This document shows positions 11,956-24,261 of a DNA stretch of 64,000 nt, piece by piece (positions within the stretch are counted from its first letter, which is position 1; each line of letters opens with the position of its first letter). Location: assembly GCA_032622095.1 (NCBI GenBank), contig CP136063.1, positions 279,861,426 to 279,925,425 of the forward strand, read 5' to 3'. The stretch is from Siphonodentalium dalli. Its lineage: Eukaryota; Mollusca; Scaphopoda; Gadilida; Siphonodentaliidae. The translations under genes and the position numbers were made by a program. Below the pieces are notes generated by a model. It did no database searches, was not told the origin of the DNA, and saw nothing but the letters and a program-made list of their open reading frames with translations.

Positions 11956-13651
11956 TTTTTATAAAAGCCATAGGCTTATTGCTTGTTATCATATCGCCAT
12001 TTGAACTATTTGTTATTTTTCTATGTATACATTGTAAATGTGACGTTCTGTTTTTTCGTTCTAATAAAATATTGTTAACACTCTTAAAAGTTATCTATAC
12101 CGTCTGTGTATATACAGTCGCCCTATAGTATACATAGAACATGTATAGGGTAGTCAATAAAGAGCGTTTGTTGAAGCATTTATTGCGAGGGTCTTAATTG
12201 CAACTAAGAGTCCTTTAACATCATGCCTCCATTTAAAAAAACTGGTAATTTGTTTACTTAGAAGCCACAACATGCATGTTAGATTTGACAATTCCAATTA
12301 ACAAAAATATTCATGATGCATAATGCCCCATTATCATTATGTTTGTACAGTCTGTCAGGATGACTGAGGTGTCACTGGCTTTAAAGATTATCCCGCACGA
12401 AGAGCTGTGTTAATTTTCTATTGTTTATGGTGTTCATTAATTTGCTTCAGATACTAATGAAATAATGCGGTTAAGCTGATAATCTGAAATTCAGTGATTT
12501 CATTGGCCTTAGCACAGTGTGGTGCGAACACATCTCATCTTTGGTCGCCCAAAAAACTAAACTAAACAAAACACAAGGCAAAGATGGCATGTATTCCAAT
12601 AAAATGTGTGCGCGCAGTGTTCGTGATATACGAGAGACTACACAATCATGGATTTAATTAAAATTCGAGTTTCACACGTAAGTGTTTATATAAGTCTATA
12701 AAAAAAAATTGGGTATTATTTCCAACAGTCTGACCATTGACATATTCATGCGTTCAAACCAGTTAATCTATTTTGTAACTTGGCTTTTAGTCGCCGGGCT
12801 CCGGCATCTGGGCTTTTAGTCACAACTGAAGTGCGAATATTTTGGAGCGAATTTCTGCAACAATTTCACCGCGTGGTGGACCCATTTGGAAAAAAATACA
12901 TTCCCTGTGTCTAATCCTACATTTTGATATACTATACGCCCCATTATATTGAATATACCAGCTGAAATCGATCGTGTAAATGTAAACATCGAGTCTATTT
13001 TTAGCTGTTTTATCGGCGCTTGTTTGCGTTTCGCTATTACAGTTTTCGCACTAAAACAGCCATATTGTAGATAAAAACGAGTGCACAGTATTCCACTGCG
13101 TTATTTGATACCTAAAACTTGGTGTTTGCTAGCGTATTCGTCGAGAAATCTAAATTCTAAACATTAATGTCGAACGCAGTTTTTCGTGTTTGTGGCATTT
13201 TATGTTAGGTCAGTTTTCGACCGAATAATACAACTTCCGGTGTCCGTTCAGTGGCGGGGTTAATATGTTTGGATAGGGCGAATATCGGCCTTTCGTTAGA
13301 CACCAAAATGAGCGCCCTACGCCCTGTATTCCTCGAGATATCGGCCGTTCCACGCAATTTGAAATTCCGTTCCGCAGATTGCCATGCTATCCCAAATTTC
13401 ACCCCATGTTAGGTCAGTTTTCGATCAAATAATGCAACTTCTGGTGTCCGGTCAGTGGCGGGGTTAATATGTGTGGATAGGGCGAATGTGGGCCTTTCGT
13501 TAGACACCAACATGAGCGCCCTACGCCCTGTATTCCTCGAGATATCGGCCGTTCCACGCAATTTGAAATTCTGTTCCGCAGATTGTCGTTCTATTCCATA
13601 TTCCATCCCATTCCGCAGATTGTCATGTCCCCAAGCTTGGCGCCAAGCTTG

Positions 13652-13659
13652 CATTTTAG
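13652..13659. repeat. Candidate left 8-bp target duplication CATTTTAG
   Basis: Identical to 26461-26468, directly outside matching termini. Caution: its reverse complement CTAAAATG also occurs inside the terminus, so the match could partly reflect terminal-repeat sequence. Confidence 0.45.
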
Positions 13660-13680
13660 GGGAGAGTGACTAAAATGCAG

Positions 13681-13751
13681 AATGGGACGATGGGATGGGA
13701 CGGTATTGGGACGGTATGGGACGGTATGGGACGGTATTTGGGACGGTATTA
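13681..13751 (+). repeat. GGGACGGTAT minisatellite
   Basis: About six copies of a 10-12 bp unit GGGACGGTAT(T/TT) just inside the left terminus of the composite element. Confidence 0.9.
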
Positions 13752-14885
13752 GAAAACCGGCTGTTTATCAATAATACAGCGTGTAGCGGCATCAAAATGG
13801 TTATATATAGTCGGAATTAACATTGCGTACATGGAGCAACAATTTAATAGTCTCATTCGCCAACACAAAGCTCATATTATCGGCTAAAAATAGACACGAC
13901 GGAAATAGGCGATTACGGTCAAACGCAGAACGAAAATGTAAACAACAAATCACCCCATACATTCATATTTCCCTGTCCCACGGTGATATTTTTGCATAAA
14001 ATGTTAGATTAACATCTTTTCGACATCACTGTAGCATTTTATTGACCATAATCAAGATGAAAACAACTTTTTTCGTCGATGGGACGGAAGCGAAATTGCA
14101 GAACGAAAATGTAAACAAACACTAAATCATCCCATGCATTCACATTTCCCCGTCCCGCGGCGATATTTTTACATAAAATGTTAGATTAACATCTTCTCGA
14201 CATCATTGTAGCATTTTAATGACCATAATCAAGATTAAAACATGTTTTTATTCGCTGATGGGACGGAACGGAAGCGGTATTAAAGCGCAGAACAACCGTA
14301 GGAAATTGCAGAACGAAAATGTAAACAAACACCAAATCACCCCATGCATTCATATTTCCCCGTCCCGCGGCGATATTTTTGCATAAAATGTTAGATTAAC
14401 ATCTTTTCGACATCACTGTAGCATTTTATTGACCATAATCAAGATGAAAACATGTTTTTTTTCGCTGATGGGACGGATGAAAACAACTTTTTTCGTCGAT
14501 GGGACGGAAGCGAAATTGCAGAACGAAAATGTAAACAAACACCAAATCACCCCATGCATTCACATTTCCCCGTCCCGCGGCGATATTTTTACATAAAATG
14601 TTAGATTAATATCTTCTCGACATCATTGTAACATTTTATTGACCATAATCAAGATGAAAACATGTTTTTTTTCGCTGATGGGACGGATGAAAACAACTTT
14701 TTTCGTCGATGGGACGGAAGCGAAATTGCAGAACGAAAATGTAAACAAACACCAAATCACCCCATGCATTCACATTTCCCCGTCCCGCGGCGATATTTTT
14801 ACATAAAATGTTAGATTAATATCTTCTCGACATCATTGTAACATTTTATTGACCATAATCAAGATGAAAACATGTTTTTTTTCGC

Positions 14886-16640
14886 TGATGGGACGGTATG
14901 AGATAGGATGGGACGGTATTAGAAAACGCAGAACAGCTAAGATAGACCCCTAAACTTGCTGTTTATCAATAATACAGCATGTAGCAGCACCAAAATGGCT
15001 CTATATGGTCATCAGTGCAGCATTTTATTGGTGGTCCCATTTTATTGACCATAATCAAGATGAAAACATGTTTTTTTTCGCTGATGGGACGGAAGCGAAA
15101 TTGCAGAACGAAAATGTAAACAAACACCAAATCACCCCATGCATTAACATTTCCCCGTCCCGCGGCGATATTTTTACATAAAATGTTAGATTAATATCTT
15201 CTCGACATCATTGTAACATTTTATTGACCATAATCAAGATGAAAACATGTTTTTTTTCGCTGATGGGACGGTATGAGATAGGATGGGACGGTATTAGAAA
15301 ACGCAGAACAGCTAAGATAGACCCCTAAACTTGCTGTTTATCAATAATACAGCATGTAGCAGCACCAAAATGGCTCTATATGGTCATCAGTGCAGCATTT
15401 TATTGGTGGTCCCATTTTATTGACCATAATCAAGATGAAAACATGTTTTTTTTCGCTGATGGGACGGAAGCGAAATTGCAGAACGAAAATGTAAACAAAC
15501 ACCAAATCACCCCATGCATTAACATTTCCCCGTCCCGCGGCGATATTTTTACATAAAATGTTAGATTAATATCTTCTCGACATCATTGTAACATTTTATT
15601 GACCATAATCAAGATGAAAACATGTTTTTTTTCGCTGATGGGACGGTATGAGATAGGATGGGACGGTATTAGAAAACGCAGAACAGCTAAGATAGACCCC
15701 TAAACTTGCTGTTTATCAATAATACAGCATGTAGCAGCACCAAAATGGCTCTATATGGTCATCAGTGCAGCATTTTATTGGTGGTCCCATTTTATTGACC
15801 ATAATCAAGATGAAAACATGTTTTTTTTCGCTGATGGGACGGAAGCGAAATTGCAGAACGAAAATGTAAACAAACACCAAATCACCCCATGCATTAACAT
15901 TTCCCCGTCCCGCGGCGATATTTTTACATAAAATGTTAGATTAATATCTTCTCGACATCATTGTAACATTTTATTGACCATAATCAAGATGAAAACATGT
16001 TTTTTTTCGCTGATGGGACGGTATGAGATAGGATGGGACGGTATTAGAAAACGCAGAACAGCTAAGATAGACCCCTAAACTTGCTGTTTATCAATAATAC
16101 AGCATGTAGCAGCACCAAAATGGCTCTATATGGTCATCAGTGCAGCATTTTATTGATGGTCCCATTTTATTGACCATAATCAAGATGAAAACATGTTTTT
16201 TTTCGCTGATGGGACGGAAGCGAAATTGCAGAACGAAAATGTAAACAAACACCAAATCACCCCATGCATTAACATTTCCCCGTCCCGCGGCGATATTTTT
16301 ACATAAAATGTTAGATTAATATCTTCTCGACATCATTGTAACATTTTATTGACCATAATCAAGATGAAAACATGTTTTTTTTCGCTGATGGGACGGATGA
16401 AAACAACTTTTTTCGTCGACGGGACGGAAGCGAAATTGCAGAACGAAAATGTAAACAAACACCAAATCACCCCATGCATTCACATTTCCCCGTCACGCGG
16501 CGATATTTTTACATAAAATGTTAGATTAATATCTTCTCGACATCATTGTAACATTTTATTGACCATAATCAAGAGGAAAACATGTTTTTTTTCGCTGATG
16601 GGACGGTATGAGATAGGATGGGACGGTATTAGAAAACGCA
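14886..16640 (+). repeat. 375-bp higher-order repeat array
   Basis: The landmark 'gacccctaaacttgctg' falls at 14945, 15320, 15695 and 16070, exactly 375 bp apart, and the units are nearly identical. Each unit joins three sub-blocks: a GTATGAGATAGGATGGGACGG piece, a piece with 'caccaaaatggctctatatgg', and a piece with 'gaacgaaaatgtaaacaaac' and 'ccccgtcccgcggcg'. Similar blocks in other orders fill 13750-14885, so the array grew by unequal exchange. Confidence 0.9.
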
Positions 16641-16654
16641 GAACAGCTAAGATA

Positions 16655-18000
16655 ATAATAATGTATAGCATTTTTAAAGCGCCTTATCCCATGAGGCCCA
16701 AAGCGCTCAATGATACAACAGATGACCGAGCTCCAGCACATTTAAACACATATACGCATGTGCACACAAACAATAACTACAATGAAATAAATCAAACAAT
16801 TCATATACAAATCAGGACGAAGGCTGTGTGTATTGTATAAAACAATGCAGGAAATGTGTGCTCAGCTTTGGTCGTCGTCGTTGCCATAGTGAAGTTTAAA
16901 CAGATACGTTTTGAGTTCTGTTTTGAAAGAGTCCAAAGTAGCAAAATTCCTAAGTGTAAGCGGGAGTGAATTCCAAAGGTTTGGGCCGTAGCATTCAAAA
17001 GATCGACGACCATAATTAACAAGGTCACGTTTGGGGACAGCAAGTAATATTTTATCAGCTGACCTTAAGCCTGGTTTACCAGGTACATAGCATGAAAGAA
17101 GAGATTCGATATATACAGGGAGGGGCGAGAGACAGTCAAATTTCTTACAACATAAGACAGCAATTTTATAGTCAATGCGGGCTTGAATTGGTAGCCAGTG
17201 CAGTTCTTTGAACATTGGTGTCAGGTCAGAAAATTTAGGCTTCTTAAGAATCACACGAGCAGCAATGTTCATCATACGTTGAAGTTTATCAATTTCTGTC
17301 TTTGGTAAGCCAGCCAGAAGTGGGTTACAGTAGTCAATCTTGGAAAGAACAAATGACGAAACGAGAGTTTTAGCAGCATCGGTGGTTATGAATGGCCTGA
17401 TGTGAGAAATTCTCCTTATATCCAGAAATAGACTTCTGCATAAATTGTTTATGTACACTTCCATTGACAGAGTACTGTCCAGGTGAATGCCCAGATATCT
17501 GGCACACGACGATGGCTTTATGTCGGAATCACCTATACGAATGCAGTCCAAAGGGGTGTTCTTAATTCTGTGATCAGTTCCAAATAACATTATCTCGGTT
17601 TTGTCATCATTTAAACACAGTTGGTTTGCGCCCATCCAGTTCTTCACTGCCGTTATACATTGCTGCATTTCTGAGATATTGTTTGCGAACTCTGATGGTG
17701 AGCTGGGCGTATAAATCAGTGTATCGTCTGCGTACATGTGGTATTGTAGATTTCTCTGTGTGATGATTTGCCCCAATGGCTTAGTGTACATGAGATAGAG
17801 CACGGGCCCAAGGACTGATCCCTGGGGGACACCAAAGGATAGTTCATATGGTTTGGAACAGAATTCTCCACAGTGAACAGTCTGGATTCTGCCTGATAGA
17901 TATGACTTGAACCATTGGAGAACTTTCCCTGAAATTCCGAATGTTTTGTTAAGGCGTGAAATTATGATGTTGTGATCCAAAGTATCAAAGGCAGCAGATA
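16655..18000 (-). mobile_element. 5'-truncated CR1/L2-group LINE inserted in the satellite
   Basis: The satellite sequence 'cagctaagata/gacccctaaac' is interrupted exactly between 16654 and 18001. The insert has its 3' end at 16655 with a short ATA repeat tail (reads TATTATTATT on the minus strand) and a 207-bp 3' UTR containing the 'ttgagcgctttggg...aaggcgct' signature common in L2/CR1-type tails. The 5' end is cut within the reverse transcriptase domain. AGATA at both junctions is a possible 5-bp target duplication. This is what target-primed reverse transcription leaves behind. Confidence 0.85.
16862..17995 (-). pseudogene. C-terminal part of a LINE reverse transcriptase
   Basis: An uninterrupted frame of about 378 codons from the LINE. 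It starts at LSAAFDTLDH (catalytic motif A), then GVPQGSVLGP, then the YADD active site in MYADDTLIY, the thumb region WMGANQLCLNDDKTE, and a long C-terminal domain ending in LRNFATLDSFKTELKTYLF. The order and wording match CR1/L2-type non-LTR reverse transcriptases. The N-terminal endonuclease and start of the RT are missing. The frame stays open upstream through satellite sequence to 18049 by chance. Absence of stops suggests a fairly recent insertion. Confidence 0.85.
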
Positions 18001-18347
18001 GACCCCTAAACTTGCTGTTTATCAATAATACAGCATGTAGCAGCACCAAAATGGCTCTATATGGTCATCAGTGCAGCATTTTATTGGTGGTCCCATTTTA
18101 TTGACCATAATCAAGATGAAAACATGTTTTTTTTCGCTGATGGGACGGAAGCGAAATTGCAGAACGAAAATGTAAACAAACACCAAATCACCCCATGCAT
18201 TCACATTTCCCCGTCCCGCGGCGATATTTTTACATAAAATGCTAGATTAACATCTTCTCGACATCATTGTAACATTTTAATGACCATAATCAAGATGAAA
18301 ACATGTTTTTTTTCGCTGATGGGACGGAACCTTTGGAAATTGCAGAA

Positions 18348-18475
18348 CGGGATGGGACGGTATTGGGACGGTATGGGACGGTATGGGACGGTATTTGGGA
18401 CGGTATGGGACGGTATTTGGGACGGTATGGGACGGTATTTGGGACGGTATTGGGACGGTATTGGGACGGTATTAG
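18348..18475 (+). repeat. GGGACGGTAT minisatellite, second block
   Basis: About eleven 10-12 bp units; a longer version of the block at 13681, followed by the same 'attagaaaaccggctgtttatc' sequence. Confidence 0.9.
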
Positions 18476-21400
18476 AAAACCGGCTGTTTATCAATAATAC
18501 AGCGTGTAGCGGCATCAAAATGGTTATATATAGTCGGCATTAACATTGCGTACATGGAGCAACAATTTAATAGTCTCATTCGCCAACACAAAGCTCATAT
18601 TATCGGCTAAAAATAGACACGACGGAAATAGGCGATTACGGTCAAACGCAGAACGAAAATGTAAACACCAAATCACCCCATACATTCATATTTCCCTGTC
18701 CCACGGTGATATTTTTGCATAAAATGTTAGATTAACATCTTTTCGACATCACTGTAGCATTTTATTGACCATAATCAAGATGAAAACAACTTTTTTCGTC
18801 GATGGGACGGAAGCGAAATTGCAGAACGAAAATGTAAACAAACACTAAATCATCCCATGCATTCACATTTCCCCGTCCCGCGGCGATATTTTTACATAAA
18901 ATGTTAGATTAACATCTTCTCGACATCATTGTAGCATTTTAATGACCATAATCAAGATTAAAACATGTTTTTATTCGCTGATGGGACGGAACGGAAGCGG
19001 TATTAAAGCGCAGAACAACCGTAGGAAATTGCAGAACGAAAATGTAAACAAACACCAAATCACCCCATGCATTCATATTTCCCCGTCCCGCGGCGATATT
19101 TTTGCATAAAATGTTAGATTAACATCTTTTCGACATCACTGTAGCATTTTATTGACCATAATCAAGATGAAAACATGTTTTTTTTCGCTGATGGGACGGA
19201 TGAAAACAACTTTTTTCGTCGATGGGACGGAAGCGAAATTGCAGAACGAAAATGTAAACAAACACCAAATCACCCCATGCATTAACATTTCCCCGTCCCG
19301 CGGCGATATTTTTACATAAAATGTTAGATTAATATCTTCTCGACATCATTGTAACATTTTATTGACCATAATCAAGATGAAAACATGTTTTTTTTCGCTG
19401 ATGGGACGGATGAAAACAACTTTTTTCGTCGATGGGACGGAAGCGAAATTGCAGAACGAAAATGTAAACAAACACCAAATCACCCCATGCATTCACATTT
19501 CCCCGTCCCGCGGCGATATTTTTACATAAAATGTTAGATTAATATCTTCTCGACATCATTGTAACATTTTATTGACCATAATCAAGATGAAAACATGTTT
19601 TTTTTCGCTGATGGGACGGTATGAGATAGGATGGGACGGTATTAGAAAACGCAGAACAGCTAAGATAGACCCCTAAACTTGCTGTTTAGCAATAATACAG
19701 CATGTAGCAGCACCAAAATGGCTCTATATGGTCATCAGTGCAGCATTTTATTGGTGGTCCCATTTTATTGACCATAATCAAGATGAAAACATGTTTTTTT
19801 TCGCTGATGGGACGGAAGCGAAATTGCAGAACGAAAATGTAAACAAACACCAAATCACCCCATGCATTAACATTTCCCCGTCCCGCGGCGATATTTTTGC
19901 ATAAAATGTTAGATTAATATCTTCTCGACATCATTGTAACATTTTATTGACCATAATCAAGATGAAAACATGTTTTTTTTCGCTGATGGGACGGTATGAG
20001 ATAGGATGGGACGGTATTAGAAAACGCAGAACAGCTAAGATAGACCCCTAAACTTGCTGTTTATCAATAATACAGCATGTAGCAGCACCAAAATGGCTCT
20101 ATATGGTCATCAGTGCAGCATTTTATTGGTGGTCCCATTTTATTGACCATAATCAAGATGAAAACATGTTTTTTTTCGCTGATGGGACGGAAGCGAAATT
20201 GCAGAACGAAAATGTAAACAAACACCAAATCACCCCATGCATTAACATTTCCCCGTCCCGCGGCGATATTTTTACATAAAATGTTAGATTAATATCTTCT
20301 CGACATCATTGTAACATTTTATTGACCATAATCAAGATGAAAACATGTTTTTTTTCGCTGATGGGACGGATGAAAACAACTTTTTTCGTCGATGGGACGG
20401 AAGCGAAATTGCAGAACGAAAATGTAAACAAACACCAAATCACCCCATGCATTCACATTTCCCCGTCCCGCGGCGATATTTTTACATAAAATGTTAGATT
20501 AATATCTTCTCGACATCATTGTAACATTTTATTGACCATAATCAAGATGAAAACATGTTTTTTTTCGCTGATGGGACGGATGAAAACAACTTTTTTCGTC
20601 GATGGGACGGAAGCGAAATTGCAGAACGAAAATGTAAACAAACACCAAATCACCCCATGCATTAACATTTCCCCGTCCCGCGGCGATATTTTTACATAAA
20701 ATGTTAGATTAATATCTTCTCGACATCATTGTAACATTTTATTGACCATAATCAAGATGAAAACATGTTTTTTTTCGCTGATGGGACGGTATGAGATAGG
20801 ATGGGACGGTATTAGAAAACGCAGAACAGCTAAGATAGACCCATAAACTTGCTGTTTATCAATAATACAGCATGTATCGCAGCACCAAAATGGCTCTATA
20901 TGGTCATCAGTGCAGCATTTTATTGGTGGTCCCATTTTATTGACCATAATCAAGATGAAAACATGTTTTTTTTCGCTGATGGGACGGAAGCGAAATTGCA
21001 GAACGAAAATGTAAACAAACACCAAATCACCCCATGCATTCACATTTCCCCGTCCCGCGGCGATATTTTTACATAAAATGTTAGATTAATATCTTCTCGA
21101 CATCATTGTAACATTTTATTGACCATAATCAAGATGAAAACATGTTTTTTTTCGCTGATGGGACGGTATTAGATAGGATGGGACGGTATTAGAAAACGCA
21201 GAACAGCTAAGATAGTAGACCCCTAAACTTGCTGTTTAGCAATAATACAGCATGTAGCAGCACCAAAATGGCTCTATATGGTCATCAGTGCAGCATTTTA
21301 TTGGTGGTCCCATTTTATTGACCATAATCAAGATGAAAACATGTTTTTTTTCGCTGATGGGACGGAAGCGAAATTGCAGAACGAAAATGTAAACAAACAC

Positions 21401-21870
21401 CAAATCACCCCATGCATTCACATTTCCCCGTCCCGCGGCGATATTTTTACATAAAATGCTAGATTAACATCTTCTCGACATCATTGTAACATTTTAATGA
21501 CCATAATCAAGATGAAAACATGTTTTTTTTCGCTGATGGGACGGAACCTTTGGAAATTGCAGAACGGGATGGGACGGTATTAGATAGGATGGGACGGTAT
21601 TAGAAAACGCAGAACAGCTAAGATAGACCCCTAAACTTGCTGTTTATCAATAATACAGCATGTAGCAGCACCAAAATGGCTCTATATGGTCATCAGTGCA
21701 GCATTTTATTGGTGATCCCATTTTATTGACCATAATCAAGATTAAAACAACTTTTTTATTAGATAGGATGGGACGGTATTAGAAAACGCAGAACAGCTAA
21801 CATCTTTTCGACGTCATGATCATTAAAGATTAAAACAACTTATTTCGCTGATGGGATAGCAGCGGCAAAA
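18476..21870 (+). repeat. Second direct copy of the composite repeat blocks
   Basis: Repeats, in the same order and at high identity, the blocks found at 13752-16650: the 'gttatatatagtcgg' segment, the 'gaacggaagcggtattaaagcg' segment and then 375-bp type units at about 19600-20060 and later. Decays after about 21750. Reading frames here are artefacts. Confidence 0.85.
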
Positions 21871-22554
21871 CGCAGAACGCAGTCCCAAGCGTCCAAGGTC
21901 CCAATCGTCTGGATACCTAGCTCCAGGGAAGCTCTAAAGATTTACACTCTTTATTGTGTATATCATGTATGTGACTCAACTGGGTCTACTGGATACCCAT
22001 CGATATGGGACAGAAGAGCTATGGTAAAACGCAGAACGATCGAAACATAACAAAATCAGTTTTTACTTACAAATTGTGTGGTAAATCCAAATATCACATG
22101 CGAGTACTATAAGAATTCACTATTAATGAACGTACAAGGAGAAACCAATATCAAAAACGTTTGACACGGCGTTCAATTGTTCACACTCTGTTCACGTCGG
22201 CACTGAGCTTGAGTTTACGTTGGCACTAAGCTTGTGTTTGCATAACTGGTGGCAGATGACACAGACTCTTTAGGGTGATGATATCGTCTCAGTGAGAATT
22301 ACTCGCTGTTTGTGTTATGCACTTCCGAATGGTGTTGAGTATTCTACTATTCATGTATTTGAACGCTGTTCGAACCAGCAACATGTGGTTAATGGCAAAC
22401 ACATATCTCATGGGTTATATAATATAAACAAAGAAACGCTCTTTATTATAATTACAAAACAACAAATTCATTCATATTTCGCCGTCCTATGGCGACTATT
22501 CTTGACATATGTTAGATTGATATATTCACGACATCCGTGTAACATTTTAATCTA

Positions 22555-22563
22555 GTTTAAAAG
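22555..22563. repeat. 9-bp target site duplication GTTTAAAAG (left)
   Basis: Identical to 23270-23278 on the other side of the 706-bp element. Removing the element and one copy leaves a sequence that aligns with an uninterrupted satellite unit. Confidence 0.75.
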
Positions 22564-23269
22564 GGGTACAGGACGTTTCGTACCATGGTCGTTTCGTACT
22601 TGGTCGTTTCGTACCATCTGGTCGTTTCGTACCATATTTCTTGGTCGTTTCGTACCGCATTGTTTGGTCGTTTCGTACCATGTAGAAAATCAATTGGTCG
22701 TTTCGTACCATGTGTTGGAAATGGGGAAAACACGGTATTTTATATATATATTTATATTATGTATGTATAATTATTCATGTTCTGGAATGCGGCGAAAGAT
22801 CTTATGAGATTTGCTTACATCGAATGTGAATAACAATCACGCTGACAATAGTATTCATCTGATTGACTGCGGGAAAGATCTTATGAGATGTTTTTACAAC
22901 AAGTGTTAATACTAATCACGCTGTATAAACAAGAGGTGAGCTCTTACTGATTACCACTAATTACCACCTGGCTTCTTGATCACACCTTTTCGTGAGTTGT
23001 TTTTGTTGGCAGCACCGTACATGCAGCACCGGCGTAACCATCCATAACCATCAACCTGATAATGTGACCGGCATCGAGAATATATAACTTATAAAATATA
23101 ACGACCAATTGATTTTTCTACATGGTACGAAACGACCAATTGATTTTCTACATGGTACGAAACGACCAAACAATGCGGTACGAAACGACCAAGAAATATG
23201 GTACGAAACGACCAGATGGTACGAAACGTCCAGGTACGAAACGACCATGGTACGAAACGTCTAGAAGCC
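22564..23269. mobile_element. 706-bp foldback MITE with TGGTCGTTTCGTACC repeats and 9-bp TSD
   Basis: The left arm (about 22572-22715) is tandem copies of a ~15-bp unit TGGTCGTTTCGTACC with short spacers; the right arm (about 23100-23262) is its reverse complement. Both tips read GACGTTTCGTACCATGG. The element sits between perfect 9-bp duplications, the length typical of Mutator-like and some other superfamilies. About 390 bp of unrelated AT-rich DNA separates the arms. No coding capacity. Membership of a superfamily is inferred only from the duplication length. Confidence 0.8.
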
Positions 23270-23278
23270 GTTTAAAAG
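23270..23278. repeat. 9-bp target site duplication GTTTAAAAG (right)
   Basis: Right partner of 22555-22563. Confidence 0.75.
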
Positions 23279-24153
23279 AACTTGTTTCGTCGATGGGTAA
23301 AATGCAGAACGGCCGCGGTAATGGCAGAACGAACATGTAGACCATAAATGCATTCATATTTTGCCGCCGTCCCATGACGATATTTCTGTACATAATATTA
23401 GAATAATATCTTCTCGACATCTGTGTAGCATTTTATTGACCATAATCAAGATTAAAACAATTTGTTTCGCTAATGGGACGGAAGTTGAAAAACGCAGAAC
23501 AGCTTAGGAAATTGCAGAACGACATGTTCTGTTCGTAATTAAATATTGCTTACTCTAAAACATCATTCATCACATTCATATTTCCCCGTCCCACGGTGAT
23601 ATTTTTGCATAAAATGTTAGATCAACATCTTCTCGGCATCATTTTAGCATTTTATTGACCATAATCAAGATCAAAACTGTTTTCGCTGATGGGACAGCAG
23701 TCGTAAAACGCAGAAAAACCTTTGAAAATTGCAAAACGGGATGGGACGGTATTAGATGGTAAACACAAACATCGTGCACCGCATTCGTATTTCCCCGTCC
23801 CACGGTGATATTTTTGCATCAAACTCGACACCCTCACCTAAAATTGGGTTGTAGGGGAGGGGTTCCGCCCCTTCCAAATCCTCCAGGGTCATTCCCAAAT
23901 CTCCAATAAATGAAAAAAAATTCTCGACATCATTGTAGAATTTTAATGACCATACTCAGATTAAATCAACTTTTTTCATCGATGGGAAAGAAGCGGCAAA
24001 ACGCAGAACAACCTTAGGATATTGCAGAACGGTTTGGGACGTTATTAGATGGGATAAGACGGTATACATGGGACGGTACTAGCCGTGGTAGAAGGCTGAA
24101 TGAACATGTAAACAACAAATTCATACATATTTCGACTTTACTTGACGATATTT

Positions 24154-24242
24154 CAGGGGGGGGGGGGCGGAAAAAACTGCAGACACATTGCAGGGTGGAA
24201 AAAACTGTTTTCTTCGGTTTGGGTACCCCACCCCCCCCCCCA
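24154..24242. repeat. Short G-tract/C-tract hairpin insertion
   Basis: Starts CA followed by 12 Gs (24156-24167) and ends in 10-11 Cs (24231-24241), with 'aaaaaactgcag'-type sequence on both sides. It breaks the decayed satellite. It resembles the poly(G) ended repeat at 30247. Confidence 0.5.
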
Positions 24243-24261
24243 AAAAACAAAACTGCAGTTT

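Larger units (their letters stand above)
9743..13641. mobile_element. Large palindromic (foldback-type) element, arms ~1.68 kb, spacer 529 bp
   Basis: Left arm 9743-11426 is the reverse complement of right arm 11956-13641 with very few differences (paired positions sum to 23384-23385 throughout, for example 10175 with 13209 and 11230 with 12155). The tips read GCCAAGCTTGGGG. No transposase is encoded; reading frames inside are repeat artefacts. The flanks on both sides begin with similar sequence (GCCAAGCTTG followed by a TTTTAG-containing stretch), so no simple target duplication could be assigned. Confidence 0.75.

Noticed and set aside
11733-12128. 131-codon plus-strand frame in the palindrome
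   Set aside because: It crosses from the unique spacer into the arm, has no recognised motif, and its hydrophobic look comes from T-rich sequence.
9743-13641. Palindrome as a missed-adapter sequencing artefact
   Set aside because: Such artefacts lack a unique central spacer and scattered differences between arms; both are present. Long reads would still be needed for proof.
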